Counted from the stretch's first letter, positions 22,096 to 35,734 are shown. The stretch is DNA of 64,000 bases from Pseudomonas sp. L5B5 (GCF_020520285.1 NZ_CP084742.1:6621501-6685500), one strand, 5' to 3'. The notes: a model not told the origin generated them from the letters alone. Numbers and translations: made by a program.

Positions 22096-23257
22096 CGGCA
22101 AATCCCAGGCTCCCTTGCTTGACCAGTTCGCACAGCAGGCCGCGCCCGTCGTCATCCGCCAGCCAGGGGCCGAGGTTGTCGATGTGCAGCGCATCGGCGG
22201 CGCAAATCATTTTCAACAGCTCGCGCAGTTTACCGGGAAGCAGGCGGCTTTGACCGCTGGCAAACAGTAACAAGTCATCATCCACTTCGGACCAGGCCAG
22301 GCGCGCGCTCGGGTTGCGAATCAGTACCGCGCCCTGTTCCAGGCTATCCAGCAAGTCTTCCTCGGGCATGGCTTCCGGGCCTGCCACCAACTCGGGGTAG
22401 CGTGGTTCGGTCATGAACTGGCCGAACCAGGTCAGCAGCAGGCGCTCGTCACCCATGTGCTCGGCCAGCAGCCCCTTGAGGCGGTCGAGGGCATCGTGCT
22501 GGATCTGGTGCGGGTCGGCGACAGGTTGTGCGTCGGCGTCGGTGTAGCGCTCTTCGTCGGGCAGGAACTGGCTGAGGAAGTCGGTGAAGTGGGTCAGTAC
22601 TTCGGCGGCGCTTGGTGCGCGAAAGCCTACCGAGTAGGTCATGCAGTCGTTGACCGCGATACCGTAGTGGGCCAGGCGCGGCGGCAGGTAGAGCATGTCG
22701 CCCGGCTCGAGGACCCAGCTTTCGGTTTCTTCGAATTCGGCGAGGATGCGCAGGTCCGCGTGCTGCATCAACGGGCTTTCGGAGTCGCACATCTGGCCGA
22801 TCTTCCAGTTGCGCTTGCCATGCCCCTGCAGCAGGAACACATCGTAGTTGTCGAAGTGCGGGCCGACGTTACCGCCTGGCGCGGCGAAGCTGATCATCAC
22901 ATCGTCGATGCGCCAGCTGGGCAGGAAGCGGAACTGCTCCAGCAACTCGGCGACTTCCGGCACGAACTGGTCCACGGCCTGGACCAGCAGGGTCCAGTCG
23001 CGCTCCGGCAGTTTGCTGAACTCGTCTTCGGCAAACGGGCCGCGACGCAGCTCCCAGGGGCGCTCGCCGTTCTCGATGACCAGGCGCGATTCGACTTCTT
23101 CTTCCAGGGCCAGGCCGGCCAGTTCGTCGGCGTCGATCGGGCTTTGGAAGTCAGGCATGGCCTGGCGCACCAACAGCGGTTTCTTCTGCCAGTAGTCACG
23201 CAGGAATTCCCGTGCGGTGAGGCCGCCCAGAAGTTGCAGAGGAGTATCAGGATTCAT
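22088..23257 (-). CDS. roxA: 50S ribosomal protein L16 arginine 3-hydroxylase (JmjC/cupin oxygenase)
   Basis: The 389-residue product belongs to the 2-oxoglutarate/Fe(II) ribosomal oxygenases related to E. coli YcfD (RoxA), which hydroxylates an arginine of ribosomal protein L16. The iron-binding facial triad is visible as His134 and Asp136 (VGPHFDNYDVF) and His197 (PRLAHYGIAV). The residues before and after (SWRIDDVMISFAAPGG, YLPPRL) match the JmjC double-stranded helix. The C-terminal winged-helix part is intact. The start is ATG 23257, about 45 bp downstream of the purB terminator, so it should have its own promoter. Confidence 0.93.
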   Translation of the reverse strand: MNPDTPLQLLGGLTAREFLRDYWQKKPLLVRQAMPDFQSPIDADELAGLALEEEVESRLVIENGERPWELRRGPFAEDEFSKLPERDWTLLVQAVDQFVPEVAELLEQFRFLPSWRIDDVMISFAAPGGNVGPHFDNYDVFLLQGHGKRNWKIGQMCDSESPLMQHADLRILAEFEETESWVLEPGDMLYLPPRLAHYGIAVNDCMTYSVGFRAPSAAEVLTHFTDFLSQFLPDEERYTDADAQPVADPHQIQHDALDRLKGLLAEHMGDERLLLTWFGQFMTEPRYPELVAGPEAMPEEDLLDSLEQGAVLIRNPSARLAWSEVDDDLLLFASGQSRLLPGKLRELLKMICAADALHIDNLGPWLADDDGRGLLCELVKQGSLGFADE

Positions 23258-23301
23258 GTGTAACCTATTGAAAAAATGTATTTTTCTACCAGGAATAAAA
23301 A

Positions 23302-23320
23302 CGCCCGGCGCGGCCGGGCG
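23302..23320 (-). terminator. Terminator of the mnmA-hflD-purB transcript
   Basis: Stem CGCCCGGC (23302-23309) with GCCGGGCG (23313-23320), followed on the minus strand by TTTTTATT. It lies 20 bp past the purB stop codon. Confidence 0.88.
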
Positions 23321-23340
23321 TCAACAGCTCAGGCGCTACT

Positions 23341-24798
<1,458 letters not shown>

Positions 24799-24840
24799 TT
24801 ACGCGCAGCTCTTGAAAAAAGCGGGTAGCGCGAGCGCAGC

Positions 24841-25464
24841 TCAGCTGCTGCGCATCAATGGATAGAGTTCCTTGAGCAATTTGCGCCGGCTGATCACCAG
24901 TTGCCAGCGATGGCCGCCCAACTGCCGCCAAAGGCGTGCCGAACGAATGCCGGCCAGTAGCAGGGCACGGATCTTCGAGGCGTTGCTGGGCTGCTGCAGG
25001 TTGCGCATGTCGCCATGTACCTGGATGCGCTGGCGCAGGGTGCTCAGGGTGTCCTGATACAGCCCGCCGCACGCGGCGATGACGTTTTCATGGGCCGGGC
25101 CGAAGTGTTCCACCTGGGACTGGATCTGCGGCAGGCGCTTGCCGATGGTGTCCAGCAGGTCGTCGCGCTTGGCCAGCTGGCGCTCCAGCCCGAGCATCGA
25201 CAGGGCATAGCGCAGGGGCTCGCGCTGCAGGGTGCTGGGGTCGCGCTCCAGGGCGCCGATCAGGGCCCGGTAGCCTTCGCGCAGGTTGATGTCGTCGCCG
25301 CCGTAGACCTCCAGGGTGTCCTTCGGGTCGCGGATCAGCAGGCTGCCGAGCATGCAGCTCAGGGCGGCCTCGCTGACCTGTCCGGTCTTGGCGATCCGGT
25401 CCACCAGCACGGCGGCCAGGAACACGCCGCCCAGGGCCGTCAGTTGCTCCTGAGTCGGGCTCAT
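24841..25464 (-). CDS. hflD: High-frequency lysogenization protein HflD homolog
   Basis: The product is 207 residues, predominantly alpha-helical and peripheral to the inner membrane by similarity. In E. coli HflD interacts with lambda CII; its normal cellular role is unclear. Typical segments are [37 protein letters not shown] and [25 protein letters not shown]. The start at ATG 25464 overlaps the end of mnmA by 4 bp, so the two are translationally coupled. A longer in-frame start would lie inside mnmA. Confidence 0.93.
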   Translation of the reverse strand: MSPTQEQLTALGGVFLAAVLVDRIAKTGQVSEAALSCMLGSLLIRDPKDTLEVYGGDDINLREGYRALIGALERDPSTLQREPLRYALSMLGLERQLAKRDDLLDTIGKRLPQIQSQVEHFGPAHENVIAACGGLYQDTLSTLRQRIQVHGDMRNLQQPSNASKIRALLLAGIRSARLWRQLGGHRWQLVISRRKLLKELYPLMRSS

Positions 25465-26594
25465 GGACGGGCGTCCTTGCTGCTCCAGGGTTCGGCCACT
25501 TCGATCACGCCGCCACCGAGGCAGATCTCGCCGTCGTAGAACACCACGGACTGACCGGGCGTCACGGCGCGCTGCGGGTCGTCGAAGGTCGCGCGGTAGC
25601 CGCTGGGGGTCAGCTCCAGGGTGCAGGGCTGGTCGCTCTGGCGGTAGCGCACCTTGGCGGTGAGGCGCCGGGGCTGGCTCAGGTCGACGGGGTTGACCCA
25701 ATAGATGTCGGATGCCAGCAGGGCGCGGGAGAACAGCCACGGGTGATCATTGCCCTGGCCGACGATCAGCTCGTTATGTTCCAGGTCCTTGAACAGCACG
25801 TACCAGGGCTCGTCGCCGGCGTCTTTCAGGCCGCCGATGCCCAGGCCCTGGCGCTGGCCGATGGTGTGGTACATCAGGCCGTGATGGCGACCGATGACTT
25901 CACCTTCGGTGGTCTTGATCTCGCCGGGCTGGGCCGGCAGGTACTGCTTGAGGAAGTCGCTGAAGCGCCGTTCACCGATAAAACAGATGCCGGTGGAGTC
26001 TTTCTTCTTTGCCGTGGCCAGATCGTGTTTCTCGGCAATCGCGCGCACTTCGGGTTTTTCCAGCTCGCCGACCGGGAACAGGGTCTTGGCGATCTGTTCA
26101 CCACCCACGGCATGCAGGAAGTAGCTCTGGTCCTTGTTCGGGTCCAGGCCCTTGAGCAGTTCGGTGCGGCCATCGATGTCGCGGCGGCGCACATAGTGGC
26201 CGGTGGCGATCAGGTCGGCGCCGAGCATCATGGCGTAGTCGAGGAACGCCTTGAACTTGATTTCGCGGTTGCACAGGATGTCCGGGTTCGGCGTGCGGCC
26301 AGCCTTGTATTCTTCCAGGAAGTGCTCGAACACGTTGTCCCAGTACTCGGCGGCGAAGTTGGCGGTGTGCAGCTTGATGCCGAGCTTGTCGCAGACGGCC
26401 TGGGCATCGGCCAGGTCGTCCATGGCGGTGCAGTATTCGGTTCCGTCGTCTTCCTCCCAGTTCTTCATGAACAGGCCTTCCACCTGGTAACCCTGCTCCA
26501 TCAGCAGGAGGGCGGAAACGGAAGAATCCACGCCGCCGGACATGCCGACAATGACGCGCTTCTTTTGGGTGTCAGAAGGGGCTGGATCACGCAT
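25461..26594 (-). CDS. mnmA: tRNA-specific 2-thiouridylase MnmA
   Basis: MnmA adenylates and thiolates uridine 34 of tRNA-Lys, -Glu and -Gln, taking sulfur from the TusBCDE relay that is also encoded in this window. The 377-residue product has the PP-loop SGGVDSS at 19-25 and the two catalytic cysteines, Cys108 ([13 protein letters not shown]) and Cys204 ([12 protein letters not shown]). The C-terminal beta-barrels end in [17 protein letters not shown]. The start is ATG 26594, 71 bp after the Nudix gene on the same strand. Family length is normal. Confidence 0.97.
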   Translation of the reverse strand: MRDPAPSDTQKKRVIVGMSGGVDSSVSALLLMEQGYQVEGLFMKNWEEDDGTEYCTAMDDLADAQAVCDKLGIKLHTANFAAEYWDNVFEHFLEEYKAGRTPNPDILCNREIKFKAFLDYAMMLGADLIATGHYVRRRDIDGRTELLKGLDPNKDQSYFLHAVGGEQIAKTLFPVGELEKPEVRAIAEKHDLATAKKKDSTGICFIGERRFSDFLKQYLPAQPGEIKTTEGEVIGRHHGLMYHTIGQRQGLGIGGLKDAGDEPWYVLFKDLEHNELIVGQGNDHPWLFSRALLASDIYWVNPVDLSQPRRLTAKVRYRQSDQPCTLELTPSGYRATFDDPQRAVTPGQSVVFYDGEICLGGGVIEVAEPWSSKDARP

Positions 26595-26665
26595 AGGAAT
26601 TCAACGGGTGTCTTGAAAAAGGACGCGATTCTAACAGGCTGAGGCCTGCAAGGCTAAAACTGCGG

Positions 26666-27112
26666 TTAAAGCGACGGACGGATCAGCGCCAGGCTGTGCA
26701 GTTGGCCGTCCAGATAATCGTCCAGGCACTGCAGGATCAGCTCGCTGCGCCAGTGGGGTCGTTGCTCCAGCAACTGGTCGCGACTCAGCCAGCGCGGGCC
26801 GATGATGCCGTCATCCAGTTGATAGTCCGGATGGTGGCGCAGCGGCTTGGCGGCAAAGCACACGCGCTGGTAGGTCACGCCGTTGCTGGGGGCGGTGTAG
26901 AGGTAGATGCCCACTACGCCGGTCAATTCCACGTCCCAGCCGGTTTCCTCGAGGGTCTCGCGCACGGCTGCCTGGAGCAGGCTCTCGTTGGCGTCCAGGT
27001 GTCCGGCGGGTTGATTGAGCACTGCCTGTTCGCCCTGGTACTCCTCGACGAACAGGAATCGTCCCTGGTCCTCGACGACAGTTGCGACGGTGATATGGGG
27101 TTGCCATTCCAT
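26666..27112 (-). CDS. nudJ: Nudix hydrolase, NudJ type
   Basis: The product is 148 residues with a complete Nudix box: Gly37, five residues, Glu43, seven residues, Arg51-Glu52, and the metal-binding Glu55-Glu56 followed by Gly58. NudJ enzymes hydrolyse thiamine pyrophosphate intermediates and nucleoside diphosphates. The position directly before mnmA on the same strand is the one I know for nudJ in gamma-proteobacteria, which supports the name over other Nudix types. The substrate is inferred from family and context. Confidence 0.85.
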   Translation of the reverse strand: MEWQPHITVATVVEDQGRFLFVEEYQGEQAVLNQPAGHLDANESLLQAAVRETLEETGWDVELTGVVGIYLYTAPSNGVTYQRVCFAAKPLRHHPDYQLDDGIIGPRWLSRDQLLEQRPHWRSELILQCLDDYLDGQLHSLALIRPSL

Positions 27113-27162
27113 GGATAAGGCTCCGTGTTGAGTGGGCGACCATCATAAATCGAACACCCATT

Positions 27163-27242
27163 CCTGTAGGAGCGAAGCTTGCTCGCGATGAAGGTCGCGC
27201 GTTTCGCTTGGCCCATCGCGGCCCCTTGTCGCAAGCAAGGGT
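27163..27242. repeat. REP-type repeat between nudJ and idh
   Basis: CCTGTAGGAGCGAAGCTTGC followed by TCGCGATG (27163-27190) is the standard fluorescent-Pseudomonas REP sequence, whose GAGCGAAGCTTGCTC core can form a hairpin. A degenerate partner lies at 27215-27242 (CATCGCGGCC, then CGCAAGCAAGG). It sits upstream of nudJ and downstream of the idh terminator. Confidence 0.8.
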
Positions 27243-27258
27243 GTTGTACAGAAAGCAC

Positions 27259-27283
27259 AAACCCCGGCGCGGGGCCGGGGTTT
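27259..27283 (-). terminator. Terminator of idh
   Basis: Stem AAACCCCGGC (27259-27268) with GCCGGGGTTT (27274-27283), read on the minus strand. It lies 19 bp past the idh stop codon. Confidence 0.85.
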
Positions 27284-27301
27284 GCATTACAGCGGTACGA
27301 C

Positions 27302-29653
<2,352 letters not shown>

Positions 29654-29772
29654 TCAGTCGAGCGTCAAGCGGGTGGGTTGCGGTAACAACCCGGCTTTGG
29701 GCGGCCAGTCTCGGCTAGTCTTTTTCCGGTAGCAGAGCGTTCGGCCGTCGTGACTCTGTGGTCAGCGGCGGC

Positions 29773-29778
29773 ATTATA
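29773..29778 (-). promoter_or_regulatory. Possible -10 box of an idh promoter
   Basis: A perfect TATAAT reads on the minus strand, preceded by ATG (a near-extended -10). No convincing -35 sits at the usual spacing. If used, it would give idh a 5' untranslated leader of about 240 nt. Confidence 0.3.
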
Positions 29779-29806
29779 CATAGGTAGCTGGCAAAACGCC
29801 GATGCT

Positions 29807-29959
29807 TCATAGGCGCAGGCGCTCGTCCATTGGTCTAAAGGTCGCAGGCAGGGCCGCGGCGTAGAGTCGGCGCCAGTGCTTGAGTTTGGCACTTTTCCCT
29901 TTGCTTTCAGGCTTGTAGGCCGCGTGTTGCAACGCTTTCGCGGCATATGGGTGGAACAT
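29807..29959 (-). CDS. Possible small basic protein of unknown function
   Basis: An open frame of 50 codons starts at ATG 29959 (MFHPYAAKAL) and ends with TGA at 29807. The product is rich in Lys, Arg and Ala (ESKGKSAKLKHWRRLYAAAL, then PATFRPMDERLRL) and has no signal or membrane segment. A GGGA lies at a reasonable distance upstream of the ATG. It lies upstream of idh on the same strand and divergent from icd. I do not recognise a family; it may equally be a chance frame in the icd promoter region. Confidence 0.35.
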   Translation of the reverse strand: MFHPYAAKALQHAAYKPESKGKSAKLKHWRRLYAAALPATFRPMDERLRL

Positions 29960-30033
29960 GAGGTTCCCGTCCAGATTCAACTGGGTTACGCTCGAATGCA
30001 GCCAGATGTTCAATCCACACAACGGAGTTCAGC

Positions 30034-31290
30034 ATGGGATACAAGAAGATTCAGGTTCCAGCAGTCGGCGACAAAATCACCGTCAACGCAGACCATTCTC
30101 TCAATGTTCCTAACAACCCGATTATTCCTTTCATCGAAGGCGACGGTATTGGCGTTGATATCAGCCCGGTCATGATCAAGGTTGTCGATGCTGCAGTGAA
30201 AAAAGCCTACGGCGGCGACCGCAAGATTTCCTGGATGGAAGTGTATGCCGGGGAAAAAGCGACTCAAGTGTACGACCAGGACACCTGGCTGCCTCAGGAA
30301 ACCCTGGATGCGGTGAAAGACTACGTGGTTTCCATCAAGGGCCCGCTGACCACGCCGGTCGGTGGTGGCATCCGTTCCCTGAACGTGGCCCTGCGTCAGC
30401 AGCTCGATCTTTATGTGTGCCTGCGCCCGGTGCGCTGGTTCGAAGGCGTGCCCAGCCCGGTGAAGAAGCCTGGTGATGTGGACATGACCATCTTCCGTGA
30501 AAATTCCGAGGACATTTACGCCGGTATCGAGTGGAAAGCCGGTTCGGCAGAAGCCACCAAGGTCATCAAGTTCCTTAAAGAGGAAATGGGTGTCACCAAG
30601 ATCCGTTTCGATGAAAACTGCGGCATCGGCGTCAAGCCGGTTTCCTTGCAGGGCACCAAGCGTCTGGCGCGCAAAGCGCTGCAATACGTAGTGGATAACG
30701 ATCGTGACTCGCTGACCATCGTGCACAAAGGCAACATCATGAAGTTCACCGAAGGTGCCTTCAAGGAATGGGCCTATGAAGTGGCGGCCGAAGAGTTCGG
30801 CGCGACCCTGCTGGACGGTGGCCCGTGGATGCAGTTCAAGAACCCGAAAACCGGCAAGAACGTCATCGTCAAGGATGCCATCGCCGACGCCATGCTCCAG
30901 CAGATCCTGCTGCGCCCGGCCGAATACGATGTGATCGCAACCCTCAACCTCAATGGTGACTACCTGTCTGACGCCCTGGCGGCGGAAGTCGGTGGTATTG
31001 GTATCGCTCCAGGTGCCAACCTGTCCGACACCGTGGCCATGTTCGAAGCCACCCACGGTACCGCACCCAAGTATGCCGGCAAGGACCAGGTCAACCCGGG
31101 CTCGCTGATTCTCTCCGCGGAGATGATGCTGCGTCACATGGGCTGGGCCGAAGCGGCGGACTTGATCATCAAGGGCACCAACGGCGCCATCTCGGCCAAG
31201 ACCGTGACCTATGACTTCGAACGCCTGATGGAGGGTGCAACCCTGTTGTCTTCCTCGGCCTTCGGTGATGCCCTGATCTCGCACATGTAA
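30034..31290 (+). CDS. icd: Dimeric NADP-dependent isocitrate dehydrogenase
   Basis: The TCA-cycle enzyme of the E. coli Icd type has 418 residues. Ser115 in [12 protein letters not shown] corresponds to the serine phosphorylated by AceK in E. coli, whose modification routes isocitrate to the glyoxylate shunt. NADP specificity is shown by the [15 protein letters not shown] segment with the Lys-Tyr pair. The metal-binding aspartates lie in [10 protein letters not shown] and the [13 protein letters not shown] segment. The start is ATG 30034. It is divergent from idh and ends at a strong terminator. No aceK gene is in this window. Confidence 0.97.
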   Translation: MGYKKIQVPAVGDKITVNADHSLNVPNNPIIPFIEGDGIGVDISPVMIKVVDAAVKKAYGGDRKISWMEVYAGEKATQVYDQDTWLPQETLDAVKDYVVSIKGPLTTPVGGGIRSLNVALRQQLDLYVCLRPVRWFEGVPSPVKKPGDVDMTIFRENSEDIYAGIEWKAGSAEATKVIKFLKEEMGVTKIRFDENCGIGVKPVSLQGTKRLARKALQYVVDNDRDSLTIVHKGNIMKFTEGAFKEWAYEVAAEEFGATLLDGGPWMQFKNPKTGKNVIVKDAIADAMLQQILLRPAEYDVIATLNLNGDYLSDALAAEVGGIGIAPGANLSDTVAMFEATHGTAPKYAGKDQVNPGSLILSAEMMLRHMGWAEAADLIIKGTNGAISAKTVTYDFERLMEGATLLSSSAFGDALISHM

Positions 31291-31310
31291 GCCGCATCAC
31301 GCACAAAACA

Positions 31311-31348
31311 AACCGGCCGATTCAATCCCTTGAATCGGCCGGTTTTTT
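31311..31348 (+). terminator. Terminator after icd
   Basis: A 15-bp perfect stem, AACCGGCCGATTCAA (31311-31325) with TTGAATCGGCCGGTT (31330-31344), followed by TTTTC. Its A-rich left flank lets it serve the convergent cspD transcript as well. Confidence 0.92.
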
Positions 31349-31369
31349 CATGACTGGATGTTGGGTAAT

Positions 31370-31627
31370 TCAGCTCAAGGCGCTTTCTTGCAGGGCCTCG
31401 GCGGCAAGGATTTCTCCGGGCGCCTTCAGGGAGCTTATCTTGACCGCATGCAGCCCCTTGGGTCCTTGGATGATCTCGAAGCTCACGGCCTGTCCGGCTT
31501 TCAAGGTCTTGTAGCCATCCATTTCGATGGCCGAGTAATGAGCAAACAGATCGTCGCTCTTACCCTCCTCATTAATAAAGCCGTAACCCTTGGCATTGTT
31601 GAACCACTTGACCTTACCGCTAGCCAT
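31370..31627 (-). CDS. cspD: Cold-shock-domain protein CspD
   Basis: The product is 85 residues with one cold-shock domain. The RNP1 motif KGYGFI is at 13-18 and RNP2-like LFAHYSAI follows at about 28-35. In E. coli CspD inhibits replication initiation and elongation in stationary phase and is degraded by Lon. The start at ATG 31627 ([11 protein letters not shown]) has GAGGG nine bases upstream; ATGs at 31633 and 31645 are too close to, or overlap, that site. It is divergent from clpS, the arrangement known from many gamma-proteobacteria. Confidence 0.93.
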   Translation of the reverse strand: MASGKVKWFNNAKGYGFINEEGKSDDLFAHYSAIEMDGYKTLKAGQAVSFEIIQGPKGLHAVKISSLKAPGEILAAEALQESALS

Positions 31628-31850
31628 ACTCATATCCCTCTGCAACAGACTCCATCACTGGAGTATCATCCAGTTCATCCACCGTCGAACCTGGTAAAAA
31701 GGTTGACGCCTTGGACGTTTATTACCCAATGTGGGCCCTATTGGTTGTAACACCGTTTTGCCGATAGTCAAGGTGACCCGGCGGTCGGAGTTGAATTCCA
31801 TCCAGGGCGCCCCCACCACTGTATTTGCACAACTGACGAACCTTCTTTCC

Positions 31851-32213
31851 ATGCATGCAATCAGCCAGATTCGACTAACATTCAATCAGGATCGACCGGA
31901 CTTGCACGACGACGATTCCGCTGGCTTGGCGGTACAGGAGGCCAAGCCTGCGCTACAGGCGCCGCCGATGTACAAGGTGGTTTTGTTCAACGATGACTAC
32001 ACCCCGATGGATTTCGTCGTCGAAGTGCTCGAGTTGTTTTTTAACCTGAATCGCGAGCTGGCGACCAAGGTCATGCTGGCCGTCCATACCGAAGGGCGGG
32101 CAGTATGTGGTTTGTTTACCCGCGACATCGCCGAGACCAAGGCCATGCAGGTCAATCAGTACGCCAGGGAAAGCCAGCATCCGCTACTCTGTGAAATCGA
32201 GAAGGACGGTTAA
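31851..32213 (+). CDS. clpS: ClpS adaptor for N-degron proteolysis by ClpAP
   Basis: The 120-residue product delivers proteins with destabilising N-terminal residues to ClpA. The unstructured N-terminal tail (about 38 residues) is followed by the ClpS core: [20 protein letters not shown], with the N-degron pocket residues N-D and D-Y-T-P-M, and [19 protein letters not shown]. The start is ATG 31851 ([10 protein letters not shown]); the frame is open further upstream, but similarity begins here. It precedes clpA by 29 bp and is surely co-transcribed with it. Confidence 0.95.
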   Translation: MHAISQIRLTFNQDRPDLHDDDSAGLAVQEAKPALQAPPMYKVVLFNDDYTPMDFVVEVLELFFNLNRELATKVMLAVHTEGRAVCGLFTRDIAETKAMQVNQYARESQHPLLCEIEKDG

Positions 32214-32242
32214 CGCCGACCACTTGGGTATGAGGTGAAGCT

Positions 32243-34513
32243 ATGTTAAACCGCGAGCTCGAAGTCACCCTCAATCTCGCCTTCAAGGAGGCTCGTTCGA
32301 AGCGTCATGAGTTCATGACCGTCGAGCACCTTCTGTTGGCTCTTTTGGATAATGAGGCCGCCGCAACTGTTCTCCGTGCCTGCGGAGCAAACCTCGACAA
32401 GCTCAAGCATGACCTGCAGGAGTTCATCGACTCCACCACGCCATTGATTCCCGTGCACGATGAAGACCGTGAGACTCAGCCAACCCTGGGCTTCCAGCGT
32501 GTGCTGCAGCGCGCTGTGTTTCATGTGCAGAGCTCAGGCAAGCGTGAAGTCACCGGTGCCAATGTGCTGGTGGCGATCTTCAGCGAGCAGGAGAGCCAGG
32601 CCGTGTTCCTGCTGAAGCAGCAGAGCGTTGCCCGCATCGACGTGGTCAACTACATCGCCCATGGCATCTCCAAGGTGCCCGGGCATGGTGATCATTCCGA
32701 GGGTGAACAGGAAATGCAGGACGAGGAGGGTGGTGAGTCGTCCTCTTCGGGCAATCCCCTGGATGCCTATGCCAGCAATCTCAACGAACTGGCCCGGCAG
32801 GGGCGCATCGATCCGCTGGTTGGGCGCGAGCACGAGGTCGAGCGCGTGGCGCAGATCCTCGCTCGCCGACGCAAGAACAACCCTCTGCTGGTGGGTGAGG
32901 CCGGCGTAGGCAAGACCGCGATTGCCGAAGGCCTGGCCAAACGCATCGTCGATAACCAGGTGCCCGACCTGCTGACCAGCAGCGTGGTCTACTCCCTGGA
33001 TCTCGGAGCCCTGCTGGCCGGTACCAAGTACCGTGGCGACTTCGAGAAGCGTTTCAAGGCGCTTCTGGGCGAGCTGAAGAAGCGTCCGCAGGCGATCCTG
33101 TTCATTGACGAGATCCATACCATCATCGGCGCCGGTGCGGCTTCCGGCGGAGTGATGGATGCATCGAATCTGCTCAAGCCATTGCTGTCCTCGGGTGACA
33201 TTCGTTGCATCGGCTCGACCACCTTCCAGGAGTTTCGTGGCATTTTCGAGAAGGATCGGGCCCTGGCTCGGCGCTTCCAGAAGGTCGATGTCACCGAGCC
33301 TTCGGTCGAGGACACCATCGGCATCCTGCGCGGACTCAAGCCACGTTTCGAGCAGCACCACGGCATCGAATACAGCGATGAAGCCCTGCGTGCCGCAGCG
33401 GAGCTGGCCTCGCGCTACATCAACGACCGGCATATGCCGGACAAGGCCATCGATGTCATCGACGAGGCGGGCGCCTACCAGCGCCTGCAGCCGGCCGAGA
33501 AGCGCGTCAAGCGCATCGAAGTGCCTCAGGTCGAGGATATCGTGGCGAAAATCGCGCGTATTCCGCCAAAGCACGTCACCAGTTCCGACAAGGAGCTGCT
33601 GCGCAACCTCGAGCGCGATCTCAAGTTGACCGTGTTCGGCCAGGATGCGGCGATCGATTCGCTGGCGACTGCGATCAAGTTGTCCCGGGCTGGCCTCAAA
33701 TCACCGGACAAGCCGGTTGGTTCGTTCCTGTTTGCCGGTCCTACCGGCGTCGGCAAGACCGAAGCGGCGCGGCAGTTGGCCAAGGCCATGGGGATCGAGC
33801 TGGTGCGTTTCGACATGTCCGAGTACATGGAGCGGCATACCGTGTCGCGCCTGATCGGTGCGCCTCCCGGTTATGTCGGTTTCGACCAGGGCGGCCTGTT
33901 GACCGAGGCGATCACCAAGCAACCGCATTGCGTGCTGCTGCTCGATGAAATCGAGAAGGCTCACCCGGAAGTCTTCAACCTGCTGTTGCAGGTGATGGAT
34001 CACGGCACCCTGACCGACAACAACGGGCGCAAGGCGGACTTCCGCAACGTGATCGTCATCATGACCACCAACGCTGGAGCCGAGACCGCGGCACGCGCCT
34101 CCATCGGCTTCACTCATCAGGATCATTCTTCCGATGCCATGGAAGTGATCAAGAAGAGCTTCACGCCGGAGTTCCGCAACCGCCTGGATACCATTATCCA
34201 GTTCGGTCGTCTGAGCCACGAAGTGATCAAGAGCGTGGTGGACAAGTTCCTTACCGAGCTTCAAGCGCAGCTGGAAGACAAGCGCGTGCAGTTGGAGGTG
34301 ACCGATGCCGCCCGCAGCTGGCTGGCGGCCGGTGGTTACGACGTGGCCATGGGCGCCCGCCCGATGGCGCGTCTGATCCAGGACAAGATCAAGCGTCCTC
34401 TGGCCGAGGAGATCCTGTTCGGCGAGTTGTCCGACCATGGCGGTGTGGTGCACATCGACATCAAGGATGGCGAGTTGACCTTCGATTTCGAGACCACGGC
34501 GGAAATGGCCTGA
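32243..34513 (+). CDS. clpA: ATP-dependent Clp protease ATP-binding subunit ClpA
   Basis: The product is a 756-residue AAA+ unfoldase that threads substrates into ClpP. It has an N domain (about 1-145) where ClpS binds, an acidic linker (EGEQEMQDEEGGES), AAA domain 1 with Walker A GEAGVGKT at 218-225, and AAA domain 2 with Walker A GPTGVGKT at 499-506. Walker B motifs are ILFIDEIHT and CVLLLDEIEKAHP. The ASIGF segment is the IGF/L-type loop that docks on ClpP. The absence of a coiled-coil M domain separates it from ClpB. It ends at a terminator 25 bp past the stop. Confidence 0.97.
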   Translation: MLNRELEVTLNLAFKEARSKRHEFMTVEHLLLALLDNEAAATVLRACGANLDKLKHDLQEFIDSTTPLIPVHDEDRETQPTLGFQRVLQRAVFHVQSSGKREVTGANVLVAIFSEQESQAVFLLKQQSVARIDVVNYIAHGISKVPGHGDHSEGEQEMQDEEGGESSSSGNPLDAYASNLNELARQGRIDPLVGREHEVERVAQILARRRKNNPLLVGEAGVGKTAIAEGLAKRIVDNQVPDLLTSSVVYSLDLGALLAGTKYRGDFEKRFKALLGELKKRPQAILFIDEIHTIIGAGAASGGVMDASNLLKPLLSSGDIRCIGSTTFQEFRGIFEKDRALARRFQKVDVTEPSVEDTIGILRGLKPRFEQHHGIEYSDEALRAAAELASRYINDRHMPDKAIDVIDEAGAYQRLQPAEKRVKRIEVPQVEDIVAKIARIPPKHVTSSDKELLRNLERDLKLTVFGQDAAIDSLATAIKLSRAGLKSPDKPVGSFLFAGPTGVGKTEAARQLAKAMGIELVRFDMSEYMERHTVSRLIGAPPGYVGFDQGGLLTEAITKQPHCVLLLDEIEKAHPEVFNLLLQVMDHGTLTDNNGRKADFRNVIVIMTTNAGAETAARASIGFTHQDHSSDAMEVIKKSFTPEFRNRLDTIIQFGRLSHEVIKSVVDKFLTELQAQLEDKRVQLEVTDAARSWLAAGGYDVAMGARPMARLIQDKIKRPLAEEILFGELSDHGGVVHIDIKDGELTFDFETTAEMA

Positions 34514-34537
34514 TATCGCAAGCCTCGTAGAAACGCC

Positions 34538-34562
34538 AAAGGCACCGAAAGGTGCCTTTGTG
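34538..34562 (+). terminator. Terminator of clpS-clpA
   Basis: Stem AAAGGCACC (34538-34546), loop GAAA, GGTGCCTTT (34551-34559), then TG. The U run is short but the stem is perfect. Confidence 0.75.
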
Positions 34563-34610
34563 CTATCTGGGGGCTTGAAACCTGGCCGCGGGTTTTTTCA
34601 GGCGCGAACA

Positions 34611-34633
34611 AAAACGCCCGGCATGGCCGGGCG
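34611..34633 (-). terminator. Terminator of infA
   Basis: Stem CGCCCGGC (34615-34622) with GCCGGGCG (34626-34633), followed on the minus strand by TTTTTGTT. Confidence 0.88.
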
Positions 34634-34649
34634 TCTTGTATTGACTTGC

Positions 34650-34868
34650 TTAGCGAGCGCGGTAAGTGATGCGCCCTTTGCTCAAGTCATAGGGAGTCAG
34701 CTCGACGCGCACCTTGTCGCCGGTAAGAATACGAATGTAGTTCTTGCGCATCTTGCCGGAGATGTGCGCGGTTACGACGTGCCCATTTTCCAACTCCACG
34801 CGAAACATGGTGTTGGGCAGGGTGTCGACGACAGTGCCTTCCATTTCGAAGCTGTCTTCTTTCGACAT
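34650..34868 (-). CDS. infA: Translation initiation factor IF-1
   Basis: The 72-residue product binds the ribosomal A site during initiation. It is a single S1-like OB-fold domain with the invariant [39 protein letters not shown] and the C-terminal [12 protein letters not shown]. The ATG at 34868 ([10 protein letters not shown]) gives the exact family length; the frame is open farther upstream but without similarity. It is the last gene of the trxB-aat-bpt-infA group, 100 bp after bpt, and has its own terminator. Confidence 0.97.
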
Positions 34869-34968
34869 GCAGTAAAGCCCTCGGTGTCCAGTTAATGGCC
34901 CGGTGCAACTGCGCCAGGCAAAAGCGGCGTGCATTGTGCCCGAAAAATGGGGTTCACGCCAAGACCTT

Positions 34969-35676
34969 CTAGTTCAGGATCACCCATCTCTGGTTGATCA
35001 GCAGCTCGATGGGGCGGTATTGAGTCTTGTAGTTCATCTTTTTGCAGTTCTTGATCCAGTAGCCCAGGTAGAGCGCGTCCAGCCCCAGGCGCAGGGTTTC
35101 GCCGATCTGCCAGAGGATCGCATAACGGCCCAGGCTGCGCCGTTCTTCGTCGGGTTCGTAGAAGGTGTAGACCGCCGAGAGACCGTTGGGCAGCAGGTCG
35201 GTGACGGCAACGGCCAGCAAGCGTCCCTCCAGGCGGAACTCATAGAAGCGTGAAAAAGGCAGGTCACGAACCAGGAACGTCGAAAACTGGTCGCGACTGG
35301 GGGGGAACATGTCGCCATCGGCATGGCGCTGCTCGATGTAGCGCTGGTACAGGTCGAAATACTCTTCGCTGAAAGCGGGCTTGGCGGCTTGCACGCTCAG
35401 GTCGCTGTTGCGCTTGAGAATGCGTTTCTGCTGGCGATTGGGCAGGAACTGCGCTGCCGGGATGCGTGCAGGCACACAGGCATTGCAGTTCTGGCAATGG
35501 GGTCGGTACAGATGGTCGCCACTGCGGCGAAAGCCCATTTCCGACAGGTCCGCATAGACATGCACATCCATGGGCTGGCTGGGGTCCAGGAACAAGGTGG
35601 TGGCCTGTTCGCCGGGCAGGTAGCTGCAGGAGTGGGGTTGAGTGGCATAGAACTTCAGGCGCGCCAACTCGGTCAT
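34969..35676 (-). CDS. bpt: Aspartate/glutamate leucyltransferase (Bpt)
   Basis: The product is 235 residues and of the bacterial ATE/Bpt family, which transfers leucine from Leu-tRNA to proteins with N-terminal Asp or Glu, creating N-degrons for ClpS-ClpA. The N-terminal domain has the cysteine-rich [14 protein letters not shown]; the C-terminal part has the GNAT-like [20 protein letters not shown] motif typical of the family. Together with aat (58 bp upstream) and clpS-clpA nearby, it completes the N-degron pathway. It is on the same strand as aat and infA. The leucyl specificity rather than arginyl is inferred from bacterial homologs. Confidence 0.93.
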
Positions 35677-35734
35677 GAGTCAACCCTCGGGATAAGCTTT
35701 GGGTTTAAGTGTAAGCCACCACCGCCAAGCCCGC

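Noticed and set aside
29665..29946. A 93-codon minus-strand frame upstream of idh
   Set aside because: It overlaps the better small-frame candidate in another frame, has Thr/Pro/Arg-rich random composition and no ribosome binding site.
30013..30033. Idea that icd/idh duplication reflects horizontal transfer
   Set aside because: Both genes show the same codon use as neighbours, and the pair is a known core arrangement in Pseudomonas.
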